Shown piece by piece: positions 32,045-40,511 of a DNA stretch of 64,000 bases. The notes beneath the pieces were generated by a model, which was given only the letters and a program-made list of their open reading frames with translations, ran no database searches and had not been told where the DNA came from. Position numbers and translations under genes: made by a program. Each line of letters opens with the position of its first letter. The first letter of the stretch is position 1. The stretch comes from Streptomyces cyaneus (GTDB taxonomy: Bacteria > Actinomycetota > Actinomycetes > Streptomycetales > Streptomycetaceae). The stretch is taken from the NCBI RefSeq assembly GCF_004028635.1, contig NZ_RQJW01000008.1:310001-374000 (forward strand), in the 5' to 3' direction.

Positions 32045-32905
32045 TCAGTCCCGGTTCTGTACGTGCTGGTAGCCGAAGCGGCCCTTGATGCACAGATTGC
32101 CGTGGGTCACCGGATTGTCGTGCGGCGAGGTGACCTTCACGATCTCATTGTCCTGCACGTGCAGGGTGAGGTTGCAGCCCACTCCGCAGTACGCGCACAC
32201 GGTGGTCGTCTCCGTCTGCGCCGACTCGTCCCAGGTACCCGCCGCCCGCATGTCGAACTCCGACTTGAAGGACAGGGCCCCCGTCGGGCACACCTCGATG
32301 CAGTTCCCGCAGTACACGCACGCCGATTCGGTCAGCGGAGCGTCCTGCTCGACCGCGATGCGCGCGTCGAATCCCCGGCCGGCCACCGAGATCGCGAAGC
32401 TGTTCTGCCACTGGTCCCCACACGCGTCCACGCACTTGTAGCAGAGGATGCACTTGTCGTAGTCGCGCACGTACAGGTCGTTGTCGATCTTCGGTTCTTC
32501 GTTGAGGCGCGCCGCGTCGGGGCCGAAGCGGTCCGGCTTCGCCTCGTATTCCTTGATCCACTCGGCGACCTTCGGGGTCGTCGACAGGTCGACCGACGAG
32601 GCGAGCAGTTCGAGGACGATTCTGCGGCTGTGCCGGGCACGCTCGGTGTCGGTCTTCACCTCCATGCCGGGCTCGGCCTTGCGCGAGCAGGCCGGGACCA
32701 GGGTCCGGGATCCCTCGACCTCGACGACGCACACACGGCAGGCGTTCTTCGGCCTCAGGGTGTCCCCTTCGCACAGGGTCGGGATGTCCTTCCCGGCCGC
32801 TCGGCAGGCGTCGAGGATCGTGGAGCCCTCTGTCGTGCGCACGGGTTCCCCGTCGATGGTGAACTCCAGCAGCCGGCGCGGGATCCCCAGCGGTATCACG
32901 GTCAT
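32045..32905 (-). CDS. Iron-sulfur protein carrying the N-terminal part of the FDH alpha subunit
   Basis: ATG 32905 overlaps the preceding stop as ATGA, giving 286 residues. In order: a 2Fe-2S domain (Cys45, 56, 59, 73), a stretch where NuoG-like proteins bind a His-Cys3 cluster but which here lacks its cysteines (about 90-115), two 4Fe-4S clusters (Cys152/155/158/162 and 196/199/202/206), and a C-terminal Mo4Fe4S domain (Cys237, 240, 244, 272; CAYCGVGC and NLCIKGRF). In typical NAD-dependent FDHs this array begins the alpha polypeptide. Here it is a separate protein that should carry electrons from the catalytic subunit to the NuoEF-like subunit. Confidence 0.93.
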   Translation of the reverse strand: MTVIPLGIPRRLLEFTIDGEPVRTTEGSTILDACRAAGKDIPTLCEGDTLRPKNACRVCVVEVEGSRTLVPACSRKAEPGMEVKTDTERARHSRRIVLELLASSVDLSTTPKVAEWIKEYEAKPDRFGPDAARLNEEPKIDNDLYVRDYDKCILCYKCVDACGDQWQNSFAISVAGRGFDARIAVEQDAPLTESACVYCGNCIEVCPTGALSFKSEFDMRAAGTWDESAQTETTTVCAYCGVGCNLTLHVQDNEIVKVTSPHDNPVTHGNLCIKGRFGYQHVQNRD

Positions 32906-34725
32906 TCGTACGCCCCCAGACGGTCGATGGCGGATTCCACGGCGTTCCACGCGGTCTGCCCCAGACCGCAGATCGAGGCGTCCCGCATCGCGCGGCCGAC
33001 CTCCCTGAGCAGGGCGATGTCATCGGCGGCCGCCGCACCCGTGCGCTGAACGATCCGGTGCAGCGCCTCCTCCTGCCGCACGGTCCCGACCCGGCACGGC
33101 ACGCACTGCCCGCACGACTCGTCGCGGAAGAACTCGGCGATGCGCAGCAGCAGCCGGGGCAGCGGCACCGTGTCGTCGAAGGCCATGACCACGCCCGAGC
33201 CGAGCGTCGTGCCCGCCTCCCGCGTGCCTTCGAAGGTGAGCGGGATGTCCAGCTCGTCCGGCCGTACGAAGCCGCCCGCCGCACCGCCCAGCAGCACCGC
33301 CCGCAGCCGCTCCCGCACTCCGGCCAGCTCCAGCAGCTCGCCCAGCGTCGCGCCGAAGGGCAGCTCGTAGATGCCGGGCCGCTCCACGCTCCCGGACACG
33401 CAGAACAGCTTCGGCCCGGTCGACTTGGCCGTGCCGATGGCGGCGTACGCCGGTGCTCCCATGGTCAGGATCGGCAGTACGTTGACCAGCGTCTCCACGT
33501 TGTTCTCCACCGTCGGCTTGCCGAACAGCCCCTTCTCCACGGGGAACGGCGGCTTCGAGCGCGGCTCGCCCCGATAGCCCTCGATGGAGTTGAACAGGGC
33601 CGTCTCCTCGCCGCAGATGTACGCGCCCGCACCCCGCCGGATCTCGATGTCGAAGGCGTATCCCTGGCCGAGCACGTCGTCGCCGAGCAGTCCACGCGCG
33701 CGTGCCTGCGCGATCGCGTGCTCCAGTCGCCGCAGCGCACGGGGGTACTCGCCGCGCAGATACAGGTAGCCCTTGTGGGCACCCGTCGCGTACGCCGCGA
33801 TCGTCATCGCCTCGACCAGCGCGAACGGGTCGCCCTCCATGATCACGCGGTCCTTGAAGGTGCCCGGCTCGGATTCGTCGGCGTTGCAGACGAGGTAGTG
33901 CGGATGGTCGGGCTGCGACGCGGTGGCCTGCCATTTGCGGCCGGTGGGGAAGGCGGCGCCGCCCCGCCCGACCAGGCCGGAGTCGGTGACCTCGCGGATG
34001 ACTCCGGCGGGACCGAGTTCGAAGGCCCGGCGCAGGGCGGTGTAGCCGCCGTGGGCGCGGTAGTCGTCCAGCGACGACGGGTCGACGACTCCTACGCGCC
34101 GGAGCAGGGCCAGCGAGGGATCCCCCGCCTGCGGTACGGCCATCGCGGCCGACGGCTCCTCGGGCGCCGAGTCCGGCGCGCTCGCGGCGAGGACGGCGTC
34201 GTGCACGGTCGCCGGTGCCGAGACCGCCGTACGCACCGGATCCCCGGCCCTGATCGCGAGCGCCGCCGGAGCCCTCTCGCACAGGCCCAGACACGGACTG
34301 CGCTCGACCGACACACCACTGCCGAGTCCGAGCCGCGCCTCGATCCCGGCGCACAGCTCGCTCGCCCCGGCGGCCGCGCAGGCGAGGTCCGTGCACACGT
34401 GGAGCACGGTCGCGGGGCGTGGCTTGACCGAGAACATGGCGTAGAAGGTGGCGACGCCGTACGCCTCCGCCGGCGGAACCGTCAGCCGTCGGCACAGGTA
34501 GTCGAGGGCGCCCTCGCTGATCCAGCCGACCTGGTCGTTGATCGCGTGCAGCCCCGGCAACAGCAGGTCGCGGCGGTCCCGGGCCTCGCGTCCGCCCCTG
34601 GCCCACCTGAGGTCGGCGTCGGATCGGTCGGCGCCCTCCCAGGAGGACTCGGGCGGGCCCAACAACGCATCCACGGCCGCCCGTTCGTCGTCCGTCGGTT
34701 TGCTGTCGCCGAAGTGCAGGTCCAC
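32902..34725 (-). CDS. NAD-dependent FDH beta subunit, NuoE-NuoF fusion
   Basis: The 607-residue product from GTG 34725 fuses two modules. Residues 1-160 are NuoE-like, with 2Fe-2S ligands Cys111, 116, 145 and 149. From about 205 it is NuoF-like: NADH/FMN motifs VGRGGAAFPTGRKW, NADESEPGTFKDR and GAGAYICGEETAL, and a 4Fe-4S site in ESCGQCVPCR and ASICGLGQ. It passes electrons from formate to NAD+ through FMN. The catalytic subunit stop is five bases upstream, and the iron-sulfur gene start overlaps its stop, so translation is coupled. Confidence 0.95.
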   Translation of the reverse strand: MDLHFGDSKPTDDERAAVDALLGPPESSWEGADRSDADLRWARGGREARDRRDLLLPGLHAINDQVGWISEGALDYLCRRLTVPPAEAYGVATFYAMFSVKPRPATVLHVCTDLACAAAGASELCAGIEARLGLGSGVSVERSPCLGLCERAPAALAIRAGDPVRTAVSAPATVHDAVLAASAPDSAPEEPSAAMAVPQAGDPSLALLRRVGVVDPSSLDDYRAHGGYTALRRAFELGPAGVIREVTDSGLVGRGGAAFPTGRKWQATASQPDHPHYLVCNADESEPGTFKDRVIMEGDPFALVEAMTIAAYATGAHKGYLYLRGEYPRALRRLEHAIAQARARGLLGDDVLGQGYAFDIEIRRGAGAYICGEETALFNSIEGYRGEPRSKPPFPVEKGLFGKPTVENNVETLVNVLPILTMGAPAYAAIGTAKSTGPKLFCVSGSVERPGIYELPFGATLGELLELAGVRERLRAVLLGGAAGGFVRPDELDIPLTFEGTREAGTTLGSGVVMAFDDTVPLPRLLLRIAEFFRDESCGQCVPCRVGTVRQEEALHRIVQRTGAAAADDIALLREVGRAMRDASICGLGQTAWNAVESAIDRLGAYE

Positions 34726-34730
34726 TTACG

Positions 34731-36677
34731 TCACCTCACGATGGTCGCGACGGGAAGCTTCTCGATCCGGATCGCCGACGCCTTGAACTCCGCCGTCCCC
34801 GCGATCGGGCAGTTCGCCTCGATCGTCAGCTGGTTGGTGTCCACCTCGTCGGGAAAGTGCATGGTCATGAAGGCCAGCCCGGGCCGTAGCGCGGTGTCGA
34901 CCCACACCGGCGCGACGACCGACCCGCGCCGCGAGGTCACCTGGACCTCCTCGCCGACCACGACCCCGTACCGCTCGGCGTCCTCCGGGCACAGCTCGAC
35001 GAACTCGCCGCGCCGCAGCGGGGAGGCGAAACTCCCGCTCTGCACCCCGGTGTTGTAGGAGTCGAGCCGCCGCCCGGTGGTGAGCCGGATCGGATACTCC
35101 TCGTCGGTGAGGTCGACCGGCGGATCGTGCTGGACGATCCCGAACGGCGCCGGCGTCCCGCGCTTCGCCGGGTCCCCCTCCCACAACCGGCCGTGCAGAT
35201 ACGTCGGTTCGAGCTGATCGGTGCTCGGGCACGGCCACTGGATGCCCTGGTGCTCCGCCAGGCGTTCGTACGTCATCCCGTAGTGGTCCGGCGAGACGGA
35301 CCTGAGCTCGTTCCAGACCGCCTCGGCGTCGGCGTACTTCCACTCGTGGCCGAGCCGCGCCGCCAGCTCACAGATGATGTCGATGTCCTCACGCGCCTCG
35401 CCGGGCGGAGTGACCGCGCGCCGTACGCGCTGAACTCGACGCTCACTGTTGGTCGTTGTGCCGTCGGTCTCCGCCCACCCGGCGGTCGCGGGGAGGATGA
35501 CGTCCGCCAGCTGGGCCGTCTTCGTCAGGAAGATGTCCTGGACGACGAGGAAGTCCAGCTGTCGCATGCGCCGTACGGCCTGCTCGCTGTCCGCCTCGGA
35601 CTGCGCCGGGTTCTCGCCGATGCAGTAGACGGCCTTGAGGGAGCCCTCCTCCATCGCCTCGAACATCTCGGTGAGGTTGAGCCCGTAGTGCGGCTGGATG
35701 ACGGTGTTCCAGGCCGACTCGAACTTCAGCCGGGAGTCGTGGTCGAGGATGTCCTGGAAGCCGGGGAGGCGGTTGGGGATGGCGCCCATGTCACCGCCGC
35801 CCTGCACGTTGTTCTGGCCGCGCAGGGGCTGCAACCCGCTGCCGTAGCGGCCCACATGCCCGGTCAGCAGGGAGAGGTTGATCAGCGCGCGGACGTTGTC
35901 GGTGCCGTTGTGGTGCTCGGTGATGCCGAGGGTCCAGCACAGCTGGGCGCGCTCGGCGCGGGCGTAGGCGTGCGCCAACTCCCGTATGGCGGCGGCCGGT
36001 ACGCCCGTCACCTTCTCGGCGAGGGACAGCGTCCAGGGCTCGACCAGCGCCTTGTACTCCTCGAAGCCGCTCGTCGCCCGCTCGATGAACGCCTCGTTCG
36101 CGAGGCCCGCGTGGATGATCTCGCGGCCGATCGCGTGCGCCATCGGGATGTCCGTGCCGACGTTCAGGCCGAGCCAGCTCTCCGCCCACTCGGCGGTGGA
36201 GGTGCGGCGCGGGTCGACGGCGTACATGCGGGCGCCGTTCCTGATGCCCTTCAGCACGTGCTGGAAGAAGATCGGGTGCGCGAAGCGGGCGTTGGAGCCC
36301 CACATCACGATGACGTCGGTGTGCTCGATCTCCTCGTAGGAGGAGGTGCCCCCGCCCGAGCCGAAGGCCGCCGACAGGCCCGCCACGCTGGGCGCGTGGC
36401 AGGTGCGGTTGCAGGAGTCGACGTTGTTGGTGCCCATCACGACGCGGGCGAACTTCTGGGCGACGTAGTTCATCTCGTTGGTGGCGCGGGCACAGGAGAA
36501 CATGCCGAAGGCGTCGCGGTTGCGTGCCAGCCCCCGGGCCGCCCGGTCCAGCGCCTCCTCCCAGCTCGCCTGTCGGAAGGGCTCGTCGCGTGAGTCCCGG
36601 ACGAGGGGATGGGTGAGCCGGGTGTAGGTCTTCGGGGTGCGGTCGCGTTTCCTCGTGCGGCGTTCGTCAGAGTTCAT
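34731..36677 (-). CDS. FDH catalytic molybdopterin subunit lacking its Mo4Fe4S domain
   Basis: ATG 36677 is preceded by AGGAG and overlaps the upstream stop as ATGA, giving 648 residues. Motifs match FDH alpha: NNVDSCNRTCHAPSVAGL, where Cys93 aligns with the active-site Sec/Cys and His94 follows; GRYGSGLQPLRGQNNVQGG; and a C-terminal molybdopterin dinucleotide-binding domain (RLTTGRRLDSYNTG...TIEANCP). The protein begins at about TRLTHPLVR, exactly where intact alpha subunits continue after the Mo4Fe4S domain. That domain is encoded two genes downstream, so alpha is split. No frameshift is involved. Confidence 0.93.
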   Translation of the reverse strand: MNSDERRTRKRDRTPKTYTRLTHPLVRDSRDEPFRQASWEEALDRAARGLARNRDAFGMFSCARATNEMNYVAQKFARVVMGTNNVDSCNRTCHAPSVAGLSAAFGSGGGTSSYEEIEHTDVIVMWGSNARFAHPIFFQHVLKGIRNGARMYAVDPRRTSTAEWAESWLGLNVGTDIPMAHAIGREIIHAGLANEAFIERATSGFEEYKALVEPWTLSLAEKVTGVPAAAIRELAHAYARAERAQLCWTLGITEHHNGTDNVRALINLSLLTGHVGRYGSGLQPLRGQNNVQGGGDMGAIPNRLPGFQDILDHDSRLKFESAWNTVIQPHYGLNLTEMFEAMEEGSLKAVYCIGENPAQSEADSEQAVRRMRQLDFLVVQDIFLTKTAQLADVILPATAGWAETDGTTTNSERRVQRVRRAVTPPGEAREDIDIICELAARLGHEWKYADAEAVWNELRSVSPDHYGMTYERLAEHQGIQWPCPSTDQLEPTYLHGRLWEGDPAKRGTPAPFGIVQHDPPVDLTDEEYPIRLTTGRRLDSYNTGVQSGSFASPLRRGEFVELCPEDAERYGVVVGEEVQVTSRRGSVVAPVWVDTALRPGLAFMTMHFPDEVDTNQLTIEANCPIAGTAEFKASAIRIEKLPVATIVR

Positions 36678-37645
36678 GCGGCGCTCCTCAGCGCGAGCAG
36701 GTCCGAGATGGCGTGCACGGTGCGCAGGGTGGGCACCTGAACGCCGGTGATCTCCGCCAACTCGACGACGGCCGCGAGGAGTACGTCGAGTTCGAGCGGC
36801 TTGCCGCGCTCCAGGTCCTGGAGCGTGGAGGTGCGGTGGTCGCCGACCCGCTCCGCGCCCGCGAGCCGGCGCTCGATGGAGACACCGACCTCGCAGCCGA
36901 GGGCCTCGGCGACCGAGAGCGTCTCGGTCATCATGATCTCGATGACCTTGCGGGTGCCGCCGTGCAGGCACATCTGCCGCATGGTGGCGCGGGCCAGCGC
37001 GCTGATCGGGTTGAAGGAGATGTTGCCGAGCAGTTTGAGCCAGATGTCGTTGCGCAGGTCGGGCTCCACCGGGCACTTCAGGCCACCGGCGATCATGGCC
37101 TCGCTGAGTGCGAGACAGCGCCTGGACACGCTGCGGTCGGGCTCGCCGATGGAGAACCGGGTGCCTTCCAAGTGCCGTACGACACCCGGCCCTTCGAGTT
37201 CGGTGGCCGCGTAGACCACGCAGCCGACGGCCCGTTCGGGCGCGAGCACCGCACTGACCGCGCCGTCCGGGTCCACACTCTCGACGCGGTGGCCGTCGTG
37301 GGGGCCGCCGTGCCGGTGGAAGTACCACCAGGGGATGCCGTTCTGGGCCGCCACGACCGCCGTGGTGTCGTGCAGCAGCGGCTCGATCAGCGGCCCGCAC
37401 GCCGCGTACGAGTTGGCTTTCAGACCCAGGAAGACGTAGTCGACCGGGCCGACTTCGGCCGGGTCGTCGGTCGCGTGCGCGCGGGCGGTGAAGTCGCCGC
37501 GCGGACTGAGCACCCGCACCCCGTGCTGCCTCATGGCCGCCAGATGCGGTCCACGGGCGATGAGGTGCACATCGGCGCCCGCGCGATGCAGCGCGGCTCC
37601 GACGTAGGCGCCGATGGCACCGGCGCCGAGAACTGCAACTTTCAC
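36674..37645 (-). CDS. 2-dehydropantoate 2-reductase (PanE/ApbA) family protein
   Basis: The 323-residue product from GTG 37645 has the NADP-binding GAGAIGAYVG, GLKANS and the ketopantoate reductase core NGIPWW...NDIWLKLLGNISFNPISAL with the conserved Lys and Asn/Ser residues. Members reduce ketopantoate in pantothenate synthesis or other 2-oxo acids. Its position as first gene of an FDH operon, with ATGA coupling to the catalytic subunit, is unusual and suggests a dedicated role, such as reduction of a 2-oxo acid with formate-derived electrons. That role is inference. Confidence 0.88.
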   Translation of the reverse strand: MKVAVLGAGAIGAYVGAALHRAGADVHLIARGPHLAAMRQHGVRVLSPRGDFTARAHATDDPAEVGPVDYVFLGLKANSYAACGPLIEPLLHDTTAVVAAQNGIPWWYFHRHGGPHDGHRVESVDPDGAVSAVLAPERAVGCVVYAATELEGPGVVRHLEGTRFSIGEPDRSVSRRCLALSEAMIAGGLKCPVEPDLRNDIWLKLLGNISFNPISALARATMRQMCLHGGTRKVIEIMMTETLSVAEALGCEVGVSIERRLAGAERVGDHRTSTLQDLERGKPLELDVLLAAVVELAEITGVQVPTLRTVHAISDLLALRSAA

Positions 37646-37740
37646 TTCGGAACGCTCCGTTCGGTCGAGGGAGTACCGCGGAGGTGTTGCTGGGAAGCGA
37701 CGACTGGCTGGGAAGTTGCTGCCGAATCCTGTCGACGGAA

Positions 37741-37755
37741 TATTGTCTACAGTAT
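37741..37755. promoter_or_regulatory. GntR/FCD-type operator between FDH operon and OFA transporter
   Basis: TATTGTCTACAGTAT, with the preceding A, is an imperfect palindrome (12 of 16) of the TGT-NN-ACA form typical of FadR-type regulators. It is in the 236-base divergent region and matches 12 of 15 positions, including a perfect GTCTACAGT, to the reverse complement of 41528-41542 in front of the GntR gene. Confidence 0.65.
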
Positions 37756-37881
37756 GGATAGAGGGTCAGCAAGGGTTCGCGCACGGCGTTCGACCGTTCG
37801 TCGCGTCCGGCATACCGTTCATCGCATACGGTCGACGCGCCGCCTTCTCAACTCCGCTGCTCCTCCCTACCGTTCGGGATC

Positions 37882-39213
37882 ATGAGTCCCCCTGTCGCTC
37901 CCCCGGGATGGAGCCGCTGGCTGGTTCCGCCCGCCGCTCTGTCGGTCCATCTGTCCATCGGCCAGGCCTACGCCTGGAGCGTGTTCAAGCCCCCGCTCGA
38001 GTCCGCGCTCGGCCTCAGCGGCACGCAGAGCGCGCTGCCGTTCCAACTCGGCATCGTCATGCTCGGCCTGTCGGCCGCGTTCGGCGGCACGCTGGTGGAG
38101 CGCAACGGCCCGCGCTGGGCGATGACCGTCGCCCTGATCTGCTTCTCGTCCGGCTTCCTGCTCTCCGCGCTCGGCGCGGCCACCGAGCAGTACTGGCTGA
38201 TCGTCCTCGGCTACGGCTTCGTCGGCGGGATCGGCCTCGGCATCGGCTACATCTCGCCGGTCTCGACACTGATCAAGTGGTTCCCGGACCGGCCCGGCAT
38301 GGCCACCGGCATCGCCATCATGGGCTTCGGCGGCGGCGCGCTGATCGCCTCGCCCTGGTCGGCGCAGATGCTGGAGTCGTTCGGCGCCGACAGCTCCGGG
38401 ATCGCGCTGGCGTTCCTGGTGCACGGGCTGTCGTACGCCGTCTTCATGCTGCTCGGTGTGCTGCTGGTCCGGGTGCCGCGCACCGAGAAGCCGGTCGGTG
38501 ACGGGCCCAGCGTCTTCGACGGACCGCAGGTGTCCGCCCGCAACGCCGTGCGCACACCGCAGTTCTGGTGTCTGTGGGTCGTGCTCTGCATGAACGTGAC
38601 CGCGGGCATCGGCATCCTGGAGAAGGCCGCACCCATGATCACGGACTTCTTCGCGAACACCTCGACAACGGTGTCGGCGTCGGCCGCGGCAGGCTTCGTC
38701 GCTCTGCTGTCCGCTGCCAACATGGCGGGCCGGATCGGCTGGTCGTCGACTTCCGACCTGATCGGACGCAAGAACATCTACCGGCTGTACCTGGGCGCGG
38801 GCGCCCTCATGTACGGGCTGATCGCGCTGGCCGGCGACTCGTCGAAGCCGCTGTTCATCCTGTGCGCGCTGGTGATCCTGTCCTTCTACGGCGGCGGCTT
38901 CGCGACGATCCCCGCGTATCTGAAGGACCTCTTCGGGACCTACCAGGTCGGCGCCATCCACGGGCGGCTGCTCACCGCCTGGTCGACGGCCGGCGTCCTC
39001 GGGCCGTTGATCGTCAACTGGATCGCCGACCGGCAGGAGGAGGCGGGCAAGGACGGCTCGTCCCTGTACACGATGTCCCTGTTCATCATGATCGGGCTGC
39101 TCGCCGTCGGCTTCGTCGCCAACGAACTCGTCCGGCCCGTCCACCCCCGCCACCACATCCCCGCCCCGGAGTCGAAGGAGGCCCCAGATGTCCAGCGACA
39201 GCAGCCCGCCTAG
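37882..39213 (+). CDS. OFA-type MFS transporter (oxalate/formate antiporter family)
   Basis: The 443-residue product from ATG 37882 has 12 predicted membrane segments. OFA marks include the N-terminal SIGQAYAWSVFKPPL, GGIGLGIGYISPVSTLIKWFPDRPGMATGIAIMGFGGGA and NMAGRIGWSSTSDLIGRKN. OFA carriers exchange oxalate, formate and other short monocarboxylates. Divergence from an NAD-FDH operon supports formate or a formate-yielding acid such as oxalate as substrate. No oxalyl-CoA decarboxylase is in view. The last codons overlap a 42-codon gene. Confidence 0.9.
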   Translation: MSPPVAPPGWSRWLVPPAALSVHLSIGQAYAWSVFKPPLESALGLSGTQSALPFQLGIVMLGLSAAFGGTLVERNGPRWAMTVALICFSSGFLLSALGAATEQYWLIVLGYGFVGGIGLGIGYISPVSTLIKWFPDRPGMATGIAIMGFGGGALIASPWSAQMLESFGADSSGIALAFLVHGLSYAVFMLLGVLLVRVPRTEKPVGDGPSVFDGPQVSARNAVRTPQFWCLWVVLCMNVTAGIGILEKAAPMITDFFANTSTTVSASAAAGFVALLSAANMAGRIGWSSTSDLIGRKNIYRLYLGAGALMYGLIALAGDSSKPLFILCALVILSFYGGGFATIPAYLKDLFGTYQVGAIHGRLLTAWSTAGVLGPLIVNWIADRQEEAGKDGSSLYTMSLFIMIGLLAVGFVANELVRPVHPRHHIPAPESKEAPDVQRQQPA

Positions 39214-39316
39214 CCGACGGGGGCTCATCGCCTTCGCCTGGGTCTGGGTGGGAGTACCGCTCGCCTATGGGCTGTACGAACTCGTACAGAAGGCGACGCA
39301 GTTGTTCACCGGATGA
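39188..39316 (+). CDS. Small membrane subunit of the OFA transporter
   Basis: A 42-codon gene starts at ATG 39188, inside the end of the transporter gene in another frame, with AAGGAGG six bases before it. The product has an R-R-G turn, one membrane helix (LIAFAWVWVGVPLAYGLYEL) and a short polar tail ending in TG. Proteins of this size after OFA-type carriers are annotated as MFS transporter small subunits. The strong ribosome site and 26-base overlap indicate coupled, roughly equal synthesis. Function is inferred from position. Confidence 0.85.
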   Translation: MSSDSSPPSRRGLIAFAWVWVGVPLAYGLYELVQKATQLFTG

Positions 39317-39464
39317 GGAACTGATGTCGGACACATGAGGACGGTGCGCCGCGCGGTGCAGAAGTCGTCGTTCCCGAAATCGTGAATCCTGTTGTCGGGG
39401 CGGGCTTCCGGGAGGATCCTGGTTCGCGCGCGGCACCGGCCGCGGCGAAATCGGGGGAATCGCA

Positions 39465-39986
39465 GTGGCATTCAAAAGAGAAGTCATCAGTGTCCGCGTC
39501 AGTCGCCGCATTCTGTGGATCGGCGCGGAGGCATATCCGCTGAACAACATCGCGCGGGCACAGGTCATCAAGATCGTGCCCGCGCGTGCCGCCGCTGTGG
39601 GGCGTTTCCTTTCGCAGGTTCTGCTCTGCGTGGTGATCTGGGTGGCGGCCAGGATCCTGTCGGGGGAGGAGCAGGCCCTTTCGTACGCCGGACCGGGCTT
39701 CCTGACCATCGCGACCGCCGTCGTTCTCGGCGTGCTCGTCATCGCCACCGTGAAACTCCTCAGCGTTCTGCTGAGGCGCCATTATTTCGCGCTGGTGATC
39801 GAAACGGCGGGTACTCCGCGTACCGCGCTGGTGAGTGCCGATCCGAATCTCGTGGACCAGCTTGTCGTCAACATCATGGACGCGATCGACAATCCGCAGG
39901 CCGCTTTCAGTATGCAGGTCGAAAACTTCCATCTCGGCGACAAGATTCAGCAATTCGGCGACCGGAACGTGGGCAAGGTCGCCTGA
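39465..39986 (+). CDS. DUF6232-like membrane protein with C-terminal amyloid-like motif
   Basis: The 173-residue product starts at GTG 39465 with GGGGGAA upstream. An N-terminal beta-rich stretch (about 1-40, VISVRVSRRILWIGAEAYPLNNIARAQVI) precedes two membrane helices (about 47-65 and 78-98), a cytosolic alpha/beta region (VIETAGTPRTALVSADPNLVDQLVVNIMDAID), and a C-terminal tail with HLGDKIQQFGDRNVG (about residues 156-170). This tail matches the N terminus of the next protein. The layout fits the DUF6232 family. The paired terminal motif suggests homotypic contact with its neighbour. Confidence 0.78.
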   Translation: MAFKREVISVRVSRRILWIGAEAYPLNNIARAQVIKIVPARAAAVGRFLSQVLLCVVIWVAARILSGEEQALSYAGPGFLTIATAVVLGVLVIATVKLLSVLLRRHYFALVIETAGTPRTALVSADPNLVDQLVVNIMDAIDNPQAAFSMQVENFHLGDKIQQFGDRNVGKVA

Positions 39987-40009
39987 ATATGAACGGGGAA
40001 GGTGACGTG

Positions 40010-40336
40010 ATGAGCGGCGGCATTCACTTCGGCGACGAGGTCACCCAGTTCGGCGACCACAATGTCGGCATGATCAAGAACCAGGCTCCCGTGGACCCCC
40101 GCACCGCACTGCGGGAGATGGTCACCGCCGTGCGGGTGCTGCGGGGTGAGCTGTCGCCCGCGGATCTGCAGGTCGTCGACGAGTCGCTGGGCGCCATCGG
40201 AGACGGCCAGAACGTCGACCGCGGGACACTGCGCCGTGCTCTCGGCGCCATCGCGGGAGTCGCCGCCATGGTCGGTCAGGTCGGCGTCCCCGTGCTGGAG
40301 GCGGTGCGCCGGGCGACGGCGGCCTTCGGCATGTGA
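40010..40336 (+). CDS. Small partner protein with N-terminal amyloid-like motif
   Basis: ATG 40010, after GGGGAAGG, gives 108 residues; an ATG at 39989 would add seven. It begins MSGG and then IHFGDEVTQFGDHNVG (5-20), which shares ten of 17 positions with the tail of the upstream protein. The rest is helical (about 30-60, TALREMVTAVRVLRGELSP; 75-108, TLRRALGAIAGVAAMVGQ...VRRATAAFGM). No membrane or enzyme signature is clear. The gap to the upstream stop is 23 bases, so the two form an operon. Function unknown; a sensor/effector pair is a possibility. Confidence 0.75.
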   Translation: MSGGIHFGDEVTQFGDHNVGMIKNQAPVDPRTALREMVTAVRVLRGELSPADLQVVDESLGAIGDGQNVDRGTLRRALGAIAGVAAMVGQVGVPVLEAVRRATAAFGM

Positions 40337-40511
40337 CGGCGGGCCCCTCGGGTTCCTGCACAGGGTGGCCCGACTGCTAGGACGTTCGACGGCCTGAGGG
40401 AAATCGACAACCCAGGGGGCCCATTCCTGTGCCATCACCTGCACCGCTACTCGTGAGTCACTGATCAGACTGGTGAATCCCGCTACCCAAGGCAACGAGG
40501 GGGATCCACCC

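Noticed and set aside
32045..36677. Frameshift or pseudogene explanation for the split FDH alpha subunit
   Set aside because: The two parts are separated by a whole intact gene and their order is reversed. Each has its own ribosome site or coupled start, so a simple frameshift cannot explain it.
34731..37784. One 1017-residue fused reading frame for the FDH catalytic subunit
   Set aside because: The N-terminal 369 codons run in another frame across the ketopantoate reductase gene and encode an Arg-rich shadow. ATG 36677 with AGGAG and an ATGA overlap is the credible start.
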